DNA of 64,000 nucleotides. Source: Sphingomonadaceae bacterium (lineage in GTDB: Bacteria > Pseudomonadota > Alphaproteobacteria > Sphingomonadales > Sphingomonadaceae). The notes under the pieces were generated by a model, which saw only the letters and a list, made by a program, of their open reading frames with translations, was not told the origin of the DNA and did not search any database. Below, piece by piece: positions 43,100 through 51,074 of the stretch (position 1 is its first letter; the number at the start of each line of letters is the position of its first letter). Location of the stretch: contig CANJCQ010000006.1 in NCBI GenBank assembly GCA_947473355.1, forward strand, positions 1-64,000. The letters run 5' to 3'. The position numbers were made by a program, and so were the translations under genes.

Positions 43100-45298
43100 T
43101 CACCCCCGGCTGCGCGGCAGGCCCAGCGCGCGTTCGGCGATCATGCTGCGATGGACTTCGCTGGTCCCGGCCCAGATCGTCGAGCCATGCGCGTAGCGGT
43201 AGGCCATATTGATGTGCGCCGGGGCGCCTTCGCGTTTTGAGAGGGAAAGCGGCGCGGTCAGGTCCATCAGGTCATTGCCGTCGGCGAGAAATTTCTCGGT
43301 CGAGAACATTTTTGCCATCGGCCCGGCGGCGGGCAGACCCAGCTTTTCCTCGGCAGACCACAGCGAGCGCAGGCCCAGCATTTCCGATACGAAGCAGTGC
43401 GTCCAGGCCTGGGCCAGCAGCATCTGGGCGAGCTGGTCATCGATCAGCGGCCTGCCGTCCAGCGCGATCTCGCGGCACAGTTCTTCGGCGGCGCGGACCA
43501 TGGTCATCTGCGCCTGCGAGAAGCCGCCGCTGTGTTCCAGTTCCAGCGCCGCGCTCATCGTGCGCACTCCGCCATCGACTTCGCCGAGCCGGTAAGAATC
43601 GGGAATTCTCACCCCGTCGTAGAAAGTGATGTTGGTGCGCTCGTCCTGAAAGGTGAAGACCGGCTGCACCGCGACGCCTTCGCTTTTGAGCGGCACGATG
43701 AACATGGTGAGGCCCTTGTGCTTGGCCACTTCGCTGTTGGTGCGGGTCAGCATGATGACATAGTCGGAGAGGTTGGCGCCGCTGGTAAACATCTTGGTGC
43801 CGTCGATCCGCCAGCCGTTTCCGTCGCGCGTTGCCTTGGTTTGCGCCGCGAAGACATCCGAGCCCGAGCCCGGTTCGCTATAGCCGAGCGAGCAGACGAC
43901 TTCGCCAGCGAGGATCGGCTTCAGCACGTCCGCCTTCAATTCGTCGCTGCCGAACTTGTCGATCATCGCTGCGACCATCATCGTCGTGCCCTTGGCGTGG
44001 CCGCTCCAGCCGTGTTTTTCCCAGACCGATCCGGCGGCGAAGCTGGCATAGGGCGTCGCCCCGCGCCCGCCCTTTTCCCTTGTCAGTTCGGGGAACAGCA
44101 GTCCTGCCTCGGCCAGCTTCTTGTGCACCAGCGGATGGTGCCCATCCCACGAATGGTGGGCATGGGCCTTGAGTTCGGGAGTGAGTGTTGCTTCGAAGAA
44201 GGCATCGACTTCCGCCGCCAGCGCGCGCGCATCCTCGCCCAGATCGAAATCGATTGCGACGCCGCCGACTTCGGGCAGCGCCGCGCTCTCGCTGGCATAG
44301 AGCCGCCGTCCGGCCTGCTGCAGCAGGCGCTGGGGATCGCCGTGGATCAGCATCCAGGCCTTGGCGCGAAGATTGTAGAAGTGGATGTCGTATTCGGTGG
44401 TCAGGCCATAGCCGCCGAAGGTGCGCAGGCTCTGGATCGCCGCAATGTTGGCGCAGCGCGCGTTCCACCAAAGCGCCATGGGGACATGCGCAGCGGCTCC
44501 GGGATCACCGCTGGCAATCTCGTGGATCACCTTCCAAACGAACAAGCGGCCGCCTTCCAGCTCGGTGATGAAATTGGCGAGCGGGTGCGACAGCGCCTGA
44601 TAGGTGCCGATAGGAACGCCGAAAGCATGGCGCTCGCAGGCATAGGCGGCGGCAAGGCGGACAGCTTCGCGCCCCAGGCCATTCAGCGCGGCGGCGCTGA
44701 GCAATTTCCATTCCTCGAGCGCGGCGGCGAACATGTCAGTCGCGGCGGGCCCGCTTGCAAGCACGGTCTGCGCGGCTTTGCCGAGATCGACTTCCCCGAT
44801 GCCGTTCGAGGCGAGGTTGTCTTCGGCCATGCGCTCGGTTGCGGTGAGGGAGACCACCACCACGTCGCCACCGCGGCGCGCGATAACCAGATCGGCATGA
44901 GCCCCGCCGGGCAGCCACTGCACTGGCTGGCTGGCTATGTCATGGAAGGCCAGAGTCGCCACTTTCGCGCCGCTGGTAACCTCGTCCAGCATGTCACCGC
45001 CCAGTTGGCCCAGCAGGCGCGCCGCAAGGATCGCTTCGGCAATCGGCCCGGATGCGAGCGTGCGCCCGGCTTCTTCCATCACCAGCGCCGCGTCGATTGT
45101 GCCCATGGCAAGTCCGCCCGCCGCCTCGGGCACGCGCATGCCGAATGTGCCGAGCTCTGCCAGCCCCTGCCACAGCGCGGGATCAAAGCCGCCTGCTTCC
45201 TGCGCCTTGCGGACCTTGGCCATGGAACTCGCACCGTCGAGGAAACGCGCGAAAGTGTCGCGCAGCATTTGCTGGTCTTCATTGAGGCCGAGGTTCAT
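43100..45298 (-). CDS. Fused double acyl-CoA dehydrogenase
   Basis: A 732-residue protein made of two acyl-CoA-dehydrogenase modules (residues about 1–335 and 345–732). The C-terminal module keeps the flavin motif GYSEPGSGSDVFAAQT and the C-terminal HGSTIWAGTSEVHRSMIAER segment. The N-terminal module keeps RTFGGYGLTTEYDIHFYNLR. This resembles the fused FadE34-like enzymes that dehydrogenate bulky side chains such as those of steroids; the substrate is not shown here. It is last in a Rieske–AKR–ACAD operon. Confidence 0.9.
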   Translation of the reverse strand: MNLGLNEDQQMLRDTFARFLDGASSMAKVRKAQEAGGFDPALWQGLAELGTFGMRVPEAAGGLAMGTIDAALVMEEAGRTLASGPIAEAILAARLLGQLGGDMLDEVTSGAKVATLAFHDIASQPVQWLPGGAHADLVIARRGGDVVVVSLTATERMAEDNLASNGIGEVDLGKAAQTVLASGPAATDMFAAALEEWKLLSAAALNGLGREAVRLAAAYACERHAFGVPIGTYQALSHPLANFITELEGGRLFVWKVIHEIASGDPGAAAHVPMALWWNARCANIAAIQSLRTFGGYGLTTEYDIHFYNLRAKAWMLIHGDPQRLLQQAGRRLYASESAALPEVGGVAIDFDLGEDARALAAEVDAFFEATLTPELKAHAHHSWDGHHPLVHKKLAEAGLLFPELTREKGGRGATPYASFAAGSVWEKHGWSGHAKGTTMMVAAMIDKFGSDELKADVLKPILAGEVVCSLGYSEPGSGSDVFAAQTKATRDGNGWRIDGTKMFTSGANLSDYVIMLTRTNSEVAKHKGLTMFIVPLKSEGVAVQPVFTFQDERTNITFYDGVRIPDSYRLGEVDGGVRTMSAALELEHSGGFSQAQMTMVRAAEELCREIALDGRPLIDDQLAQMLLAQAWTHCFVSEMLGLRSLWSAEEKLGLPAAGPMAKMFSTEKFLADGNDLMDLTAPLSLSKREGAPAHINMAYRYAHGSTIWAGTSEVHRSMIAERALGLPRSRG

Positions 45299-45310
45299 TG
45301 TTTCACCATC

Positions 45311-46366
45311 TCACTTGGGATTGGGATGCGCATCGTGGATCTGGTTTATCGCCGAAACCACTTCCTTGGACAGCGTCAGATCGATTGCGCCGAGATTGCT
45401 GGCGAGTTGCTCCGCATTGCTCGCCGCCATCAGCACCGAGGCCATGAAAGGCTGCTGCGCGGCGAAGGCCAGCGCCATGTGGGCCATATCAAGCCCATGG
45501 GCGCGCGCCACAACGCCATAGGCGGAAATCGCCTGCTGGCGGACGGGCGAAAGCAGGCGCGCGACGAAGCTGGGCGAGCCTTCCGAGCGGCTGCCGGAAA
45601 TCGGCGCGGGGGTCCCGCCATATTTTCCGGTCAGCGTGCCCGAAGCCAGCGGTGAATAGCCGATCAGGCCCAGCCCTTCTCGCATTGCCACTTCGGCAAG
45701 TCCGATCTCGAACTGGCGGTCGAGCAGCGAGTAGCCGTTCTGGATCGAGGCGACGCGGGGCACGGTCATCAAATCGGCCATGAAGAGATAGCGCATCACC
45801 CCCCAGGGCGTTTCGTTGCAGACGCCGACTGCGCGGATCTTGCCGAGCGAGACCTGCTGCGCCAATGCCGCCAGAGTCTCCTCGATGCTGACTTGCTCCG
45901 GCGAATCGGCAAGCTGCGAGAAGCGCTGGCGGCCATGTGTCGAAACAGCCCGCTCTGGCCAGTGGACCTGATAATGATCGATGGCATCGGTGCCGAGGCG
46001 TTTCAGACTGGCATCGACCGCCAGGGCGATGTTGGCGGCGTCTAGGTGTCGCATTGGTCCCCTGATATGCGTCATGTCTCCCGCCGCATTGCCCGGTCCT
46101 GCGACCTTTGTGGCAATCACCACCTTGTCCCGCACTTTTCTTGAATTGACCCATTTGCCAAGCAGCTCTTCCGAGCGGCCTTGGGTTTCGGGGCCAGTCG
46201 GGGTGGGATAGTTCTCTGCCGTATCAAACAGGGTGATTCCTGCCTCCAGGGCCATGTCCATCTGGCGGAATGCGTCAGCCTCGGCGGTCTGCCCGCCGAA
46301 GGTCATGACGCCCAGGCCATAGGCGCTGACTTCAAAGCCGCTGTGGCCAAGCTTGCGATATTGCAT
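45311..46366 (-). CDS. Aldo/keto reductase
   Basis: A 351-residue AKR with the catalytic tetrad visible: Asp in ITLFDTAENYPTP, Tyr in the same segment, Lys in VVIATKVAGPG and His in HYQVHWPERA. It uses NADPH to reduce an aldehyde or ketone. Length and the VGVCNETPWG and GYSPLASGTLTGKY motifs are normal for the family. It lies two bases after the Rieske gene and 12 bases before the acyl-CoA dehydrogenase. Confidence 0.9.
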   Translation of the reverse strand: MQYRKLGHSGFEVSAYGLGVMTFGGQTAEADAFRQMDMALEAGITLFDTAENYPTPTGPETQGRSEELLGKWVNSRKVRDKVVIATKVAGPGNAAGDMTHIRGPMRHLDAANIALAVDASLKRLGTDAIDHYQVHWPERAVSTHGRQRFSQLADSPEQVSIEETLAALAQQVSLGKIRAVGVCNETPWGVMRYLFMADLMTVPRVASIQNGYSLLDRQFEIGLAEVAMREGLGLIGYSPLASGTLTGKYGGTPAPISGSRSEGSPSFVARLLSPVRQQAISAYGVVARAHGLDMAHMALAFAAQQPFMASVLMAASNAEQLASNLGAIDLTLSKEVVSAINQIHDAHPNPK

Positions 46367-46368
46367 GG

Positions 46369-47442
46369 CTATTCCGCCGCCTCCGCCTGCGTAAACGGCG
46401 GCCAGCCCCGGGCATAATGCGTGCCCGCCACTCGCGCGACGATCTGCGCGGCCTGGGAGCGGGGGTTATAGAACTGGCTGAGCCAGATGCGCGACTGTCC
46501 GAAGGGACCGTCCGATGTCAGCTGCATGGGCCTCAGCGCAGGCTTCTTCGCTGCCCAGACTTCGCCATCGGTCATCAGGCCATTGCCGAACATCGCTGAA
46601 ACCTGATCGCGCATCGCCTTGGCTTCGTCGGCGCTCTGGCCCTCGCGGCGTTTCAGCATCGCGGTTTGCCACAAGCGGCAGCTGCCATCGTCAATCGGCG
46701 TGACGCAGATGATCTCGCGGGCGTACATTTCCTGAAACTTGCCAAACGCGATGCCGGGGCCGACATAGCCCGCCAGCGTCGAATAGGTATCGTCGAAAAC
46801 CCCGCCGGCTTCGACTGCGGAACGCTGGCGCTGGTGCAGCAGGTGGCCGTCATATTCGTTCTCATAGGCAATGGCGTCGCCGCCGTGCAGCAGGCCGAGG
46901 TGGGCGACATCGGACATGTTGTCGAAGATTTCGATCGGGTGGTTGAGATCGGCAAGATATTCGAGCCCCTGCCAGCGCACCCATTCGCCATCGTCCCATT
47001 CGGGAAAATCGATCAGCGCGAAATCGGGCGCCTGTTCTTCGGGATCGTGCCAGGCGAAAACAATGCCGTAGCGTTCCTCCACGGTCCAGCTCTTGACCCT
47101 TGCGGCGGCTGGGATCGCTCCGTCGTGGTAGGGAATGTTGTTGCAGACCCCGTCCGGCCCGAAGCGCCAGGCGTGGAAGGGGCACCGGATGTTGTCGCCC
47201 TCCATGTGGCTCGGCCGTTTCGAAGTGGCGGAGCTGGGCCCGCTGGCGAGGTGCGTGCCCATGTGCGGACAATAGGCATCGAGCATGACGACACGGCCGC
47301 TCTCGCCGCGATAGAGCACCATGTCTTGCCCGAAATAGTGAACGCCCATCGGCTTCCTGCCGACTTCGCTGCCGTTCGCCACCGCGAACCAGCCGCGTGG
47401 GAAGGCGAACTCGCCCAGGCCATATTCCGCCGATGTCGCCAT
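46369..47442 (-). CDS. Rieske non-heme iron oxygenase (alpha-subunit type)
   Basis: A 357-residue oxygenase. The Rieske ligands are in DAYCPHMGTHL and IRCPFHAWRFG, and the mononuclear iron site is FDNMSDVAHLGLLHGGD (D-x2-H-x4-H). It resembles KshA-like monocomponent oxygenases that hydroxylate or demethylate ring substrates. No reductase gene is in the window, so an electron donor must come from elsewhere. It is first in the Rieske–AKR–ACAD operon and is divergent from an NTF2-like gene. Confidence 0.9.
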   Translation of the reverse strand: MATSAEYGLGEFAFPRGWFAVANGSEVGRKPMGVHYFGQDMVLYRGESGRVVMLDAYCPHMGTHLASGPSSATSKRPSHMEGDNIRCPFHAWRFGPDGVCNNIPYHDGAIPAAARVKSWTVEERYGIVFAWHDPEEQAPDFALIDFPEWDDGEWVRWQGLEYLADLNHPIEIFDNMSDVAHLGLLHGGDAIAYENEYDGHLLHQRQRSAVEAGGVFDDTYSTLAGYVGPGIAFGKFQEMYAREIICVTPIDDGSCRLWQTAMLKRREGQSADEAKAMRDQVSAMFGNGLMTDGEVWAAKKPALRPMQLTSDGPFGQSRIWLSQFYNPRSQAAQIVARVAGTHYARGWPPFTQAEAAE

Positions 47443-47526
47443 CTGTCCTCTCCCGCTTTTGCTTGACCTGCAGGACTATCCCCGGTTGTCTCATCCCCGC
47501 AACTGCAAATTACGGGAGAGTGGGAA

Positions 47527-48063
47527 ATGGACGCTGGACTGGCCGCGATGGTGCGCGAACTCAAGGACCGCCAGGAAATCTACGATTGCATCATGCGCTA
47601 TTGCCGGGGCATCGACCGGCTTGATCGCGCGATGCTGCTGTCGGCCTATCATCCGGACGCGGTGGACGATCACGGCACCTATGTCGGCGGAGTGGAAGGC
47701 TTCGCCGACCATGTCTTCGCACTGCATTTCGGCATGCAGCACTTTACCCAGCACCACATCACCAACCATCGCTGCGAGCTGGACGGCGATATCGCCCATT
47801 GCGAGAGCTATTACCTGTTCCGCTGCCTCAACCGCGAGGTGCCCTTCTATTGCCATTCGAGCGGGCGCTATATCGACCGGTTCGAACGGCGGGACGGGAA
47901 ATGGGCGATTGCGGAACGGATTTGCCTGGTCGAGGCGCGCGATGATAACTGGGGGCCGGAAGGGATGGAGGTCAACTCTGCCTATGTTGAGGCCAAGCGG
48001 GACGCGGGGGATGTATCGTATATGCGGCCACTCAAGATCGATCGGAGCCGGGTGACGGGCTAG
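47527..48063 (+). CDS. NTF2-like (SnoaL) protein
   Basis: A 178-residue NTF2-fold protein with KDRQEIYDCIMRYCRGIDRL, YHPDAVDDHGTYVG and HHITNHRCELDGD, characteristic of SnoaL_4-type dehydratase or cyclase-like proteins. It is monocistronic, divergent from the Rieske operon, and its stop overlaps the convergent amidohydrolase stop by four bases. The substrate is unknown. Confidence 0.85.
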   Translation: MDAGLAAMVRELKDRQEIYDCIMRYCRGIDRLDRAMLLSAYHPDAVDDHGTYVGGVEGFADHVFALHFGMQHFTQHHITNHRCELDGDIAHCESYYLFRCLNREVPFYCHSSGRYIDRFERRDGKWAIAERICLVEARDDNWGPEGMEVNSAYVEAKRDAGDVSYMRPLKIDRSRVTG

Positions 48064-49268
48064 GGCAAAAGCCACGCCCCATTCCCGGCGAAATACCGTG
48101 CGGCCACCTCGCCCCCCAGGGGTGCCAGCATCTCTTTGACTTTGTCCTTGATATGCCGCCCTCCCTCGAGGTGCGGGTAGTCGGTCGAGTAGCAATAGCA
48201 GTCGGCGACCTGCGGATAGCGCTCGAAGAAGAGCGCCAGTGGTTCGACGATGTTGTGCGGGGTCACGCGGACATTGCGCGCGAGGTATTCTGACGGGCGC
48301 AGTGACAGCTTGCCCGCCAGCCGCCGCGCGAAGACTTTTTCCGCCCACATGTCGAGGTTCTCGGCGAGCGGCCCCAGCCAGTGCGCGCCCAGTTCGATCG
48401 CGCCGAAGCGCAACATCGGGTGGCGCTCGAACACGCCGCCCAACACCATTAACATCAGGAAATGTTCGGCGGCGAGATGCGTCGAGGCCAGCGAATAGGG
48501 CTCGAAGCCGAGTTCGAACGAGAGCTTCTCGGGCGCGAAGGCCGGGGCGTCGGCCCAGGCGGCGCTGGCGAACAAGCCAAGGTCGCTGCCGACATGGGCC
48601 ATGACCGGCATATCGTTTGCCGCAGCGAGCGCCCAGAAAGGGTCGAGCTCGGGCACGGCTGGAGATAGCCCGGCGAGCGGCGAGCCGGTGTTGATCAGCA
48701 GGGCGCGGATGCCCCGGCGGATCAGCTCTTGCGTCTGTTCGATCAGGTCGCCCGCGTCGCGCGGGGCTCGCAGCATGCCGACGCCGCGCAGGCGGTCCGG
48801 GTCAAGCGCAGTGGTGCGCACGGCCCAGTCGTTCCATTCGTCGGTGGCGGCAAAACCGATTTTGGTCGCTTCGTCATGCGACAGGCCGCCGAGGAAGTGG
48901 CGCAGGCCCGCGGCAATCGGCCCGCCGCCATCGGGGGTCGAGAGGATCTGCCCCCACAGGCCGAAGCTCGGGAAGACCAGCTGGCGCGAAACGCCCATCA
49001 GGTCCAGGGCCTCCAGCCGCCGCACCATGTCGAAGGCGCCGGGTGCGCCAGTATGGCGCATGGTCCAGACGTTCTCTGACGTCATGGCGGCGTCGTCGTC
49101 GGCCTGGTCCGGGCGCAGGATATAGTCCTCGCCCATGGCGGCAATGAACGGCCCGCAGACTTCGGCGAGGCGTTCGGCAGTGGGGCCGAATATCTCGCCC
49201 CAGACGCGCGGTGGGGCGAATTCGTGGCCGTCGACGTCGAGAGTGCAGGAGGGAACGGGGGCAGTCAC
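48060..49268 (-). CDS. Amidohydrolase-2 family metal-dependent hydrolase
   Basis: A 402-residue protein with DVDGHEFAPP (partial D-x-H), the His in MPVMAHVGSD, and the Asp in YCYSTDYPHLEGG. It is a paralogue of the 33753 protein (both have RPSEYxxRN and TDYPHxE). It has a GTG start overlapping the carboxymuconolactone-decarboxylase-like gene by four bases and is last in that three-gene operon. Confidence 0.87.
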   Translation of the reverse strand: MTAPVPSCTLDVDGHEFAPPRVWGEIFGPTAERLAEVCGPFIAAMGEDYILRPDQADDDAAMTSENVWTMRHTGAPGAFDMVRRLEALDLMGVSRQLVFPSFGLWGQILSTPDGGGPIAAGLRHFLGGLSHDEATKIGFAATDEWNDWAVRTTALDPDRLRGVGMLRAPRDAGDLIEQTQELIRRGIRALLINTGSPLAGLSPAVPELDPFWALAAANDMPVMAHVGSDLGLFASAAWADAPAFAPEKLSFELGFEPYSLASTHLAAEHFLMLMVLGGVFERHPMLRFGAIELGAHWLGPLAENLDMWAEKVFARRLAGKLSLRPSEYLARNVRVTPHNIVEPLALFFERYPQVADCYCYSTDYPHLEGGRHIKDKVKEMLAPLGGEVAARYFAGNGAWLLP

Positions 49269-49876
49269 CGCGCCGAAAGCCCCGGATTGCCCTCGCGCAG
49301 GCGGAAGCGCAGCGAGTTCTGGACGAAAGCGACCTTATGATATTGCCCTGCGAGCATCGGCAGCTCGATCAGCTGCTGATCGCTGAGGTGGCGGGCGAGC
49401 ACTTCCCAGGTGGCATCCGAAATCATCGCTTCGGCGTGCAGTTCTTCGCAGGCTTTCAGCACGGCCCGGTCAAGTTCGCCCCAGCCCGGCGCGGCAGAGC
49501 CCTGCACGATCCATTCGATCTCCTCGCCGCTCACCCCGGCATCTTCCCGGGCGATCAGCACGTGTTCTCCCCATTCGAACGGCGCGCCGCACAGCCAGCC
49601 GGTGCGCAGGATGGCGAGCTCGCGCTGGCGATCGGCCAGCGCGGTGTCCCCCAGAAACCGAATGCCGAAATCGAGGAAGGCCGCGAGCAATTCGGGGTGC
49701 TTGCCGACCGTGGCGAAGAATTCTGGCACAGGCGTGTCGAGCGCGATGTCATTCATCGTGCGGATCTTGTCGATCGCTACCATAGCTGCCTCGGCGATTT
49801 CGCCATCGGGCAGCGGATCGATCCGGGGCGGGCTACCCAGCACTTGTTCCATCCGCGTTTCGCAATTGAAAGGCAA
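49265..49876 (-). CDS. Carboxymuconolactone-decarboxylase-family protein
   Basis: A 203-residue CMD/AhpD-fold protein. AILRTGWLCGAPFEWGEHVLI holds the family's Cys, Glu and His. A role as decarboxylase, peroxidase or hydrolase cannot be told apart. The likely start is a TTG with AAGGA upstream; an ATG eight codons later is an alternative. It begins four bases after the NHL-protein stop. Confidence 0.85.
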   Translation of the reverse strand: MPFNCETRMEQVLGSPPRIDPLPDGEIAEAAMVAIDKIRTMNDIALDTPVPEFFATVGKHPELLAAFLDFGIRFLGDTALADRQRELAILRTGWLCGAPFEWGEHVLIAREDAGVSGEEIEWIVQGSAAPGWGELDRAVLKACEELHAEAMISDATWEVLARHLSDQQLIELPMLAGQYHKVAFVQNSLRFRLREGNPGLSAR

Positions 49877-49880
49877 AGGC

Positions 49881-50912
49881 TCAATCCTTCCCGGGTGTGT
49901 AGAGCATGCGTTCGACGCCCCGGCTGGTACGCGCCAGCAACAGGTTGCCCGCCGCGTCGGTGCAGAACTTGTGCAGGGTCAACAGCATGTCGCCGAGCAC
50001 ACCGTCGGGCGCCATGACATGGCCGAGACATTGCCACGCAGCCAGATCGACGATCCAGATGCGGCTGTTGGTGCCATCGTTGACAGCCAAGAACTTGCCG
50101 TCCGGCGTGAAGGCGAGATTGAAGACCGTGCCGAAGGGAGAGGGGTATTTGAACTCCATCTCGCGGATAAACACCGGCTCGGCCTTGCCGACCGCATCGA
50201 ACACCTGAAGCCGGTCGTTCTTGCGGTCCGAAATGTACATCAGCCCGTCCGGCCCGACGCTGACTGCGTGGACCGGGTTGTTGAAGCGGTCGGCCAGCGG
50301 CAGCTGGCCATCGGGCACTTTGCCATAGGCTCCAAAGCTGCGGATGAATTGCCCGGTATCCGAATTGAACACAGCGACGCGGTGGTTGACGTAGCCGTCG
50401 GTGATGAAAACCTCGCGCCGTGCGACATCGTGCCATGCGTCAGTCGGGCAGCCGAGCAGGGACTCGCTCGCATCGCCGCCAGTCTCGCCGAACCTGCCGA
50501 TGCGCAGCAGCAATTCCCCATCGCGGGTGAAGCGCTGGACGGCATGGTCATAGCTTGTATCCGCGCCGAAGACCCAGACGGTGTTTTCATCGTCGAAGGC
50601 AATCGTCTCTTCCTGCATCGGCCATTGTTGCAGGTCGTCCACGCGCGGCAGATGATCCGGCCCGCCCCAGTCCTGTAGGTAGTTTCCATCCGCGTCGAAC
50701 TCGACGACTGCCCCCAAGCGCGCGGCAGGATCGTCGCTCTGGCCCGCCGGCCCCCAGGCCATGTTGCTGGCGATATGCAGCATCCAGATGTGGCCATCGG
50801 GCGTAACCGCAACCCCGGTGATCGAGCCGGTGGTGCGCCCCGGCGGCAGGCGCACCGGCGGCACAGGATCGGCAACGAAGTGGGGCAAGGCAAGGCTCGC
50901 CTGATCAGTCAT
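49881..50912 (-). CDS. NHL-repeat beta-propeller protein
   Basis: A 343-residue protein with several NHL blades, for example GRTTGSITGVAVTPDGHIWM, VDDLQQWPMQEETIAF, VFDAVGKAEPVF and NLAFTPDGKFLAVND. The family includes peptidyl-amidoglycolate lyases and binding scaffolds. There is no signal peptide after choosing ATG 50912, which gives a CDS of normal length. It is first in the NHL–CMD–amidohydrolase operon. Its function in the island is unknown. Confidence 0.83.
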   Translation of the reverse strand: MTDQASLALPHFVADPVPPVRLPPGRTTGSITGVAVTPDGHIWMLHIASNMAWGPAGQSDDPAARLGAVVEFDADGNYLQDWGGPDHLPRVDDLQQWPMQEETIAFDDENTVWVFGADTSYDHAVQRFTRDGELLLRIGRFGETGGDASESLLGCPTDAWHDVARREVFITDGYVNHRVAVFNSDTGQFIRSFGAYGKVPDGQLPLADRFNNPVHAVSVGPDGLMYISDRKNDRLQVFDAVGKAEPVFIREMEFKYPSPFGTVFNLAFTPDGKFLAVNDGTNSRIWIVDLAAWQCLGHVMAPDGVLGDMLLTLHKFCTDAAGNLLLARTSRGVERMLYTPGKD

Positions 50913-51074
50913 GGCACTCTCCCGGCGGCGCGTTTCGATCCGCGCCTTATCGGGCCAAGTCTGTAGCATCGCGCCGTTGCGGGCAAGCCGGAATAGGCGC
51001 CTTGCGCCAATCCTGAGCTGCACCATTCGCTTTCCGCTTGCCCTTCAGGCGCAAATCCCCAACCTGTCACGGCA

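Noticed and set aside
43397-45655. 752-residue plus-strand ORF
   Set aside because: It is antisense to the fused acyl-CoA dehydrogenase, whose motifs are clear. The translation is low-complexity and Arg/Gly/His-rich, as expected from the GC-rich opposite strand.
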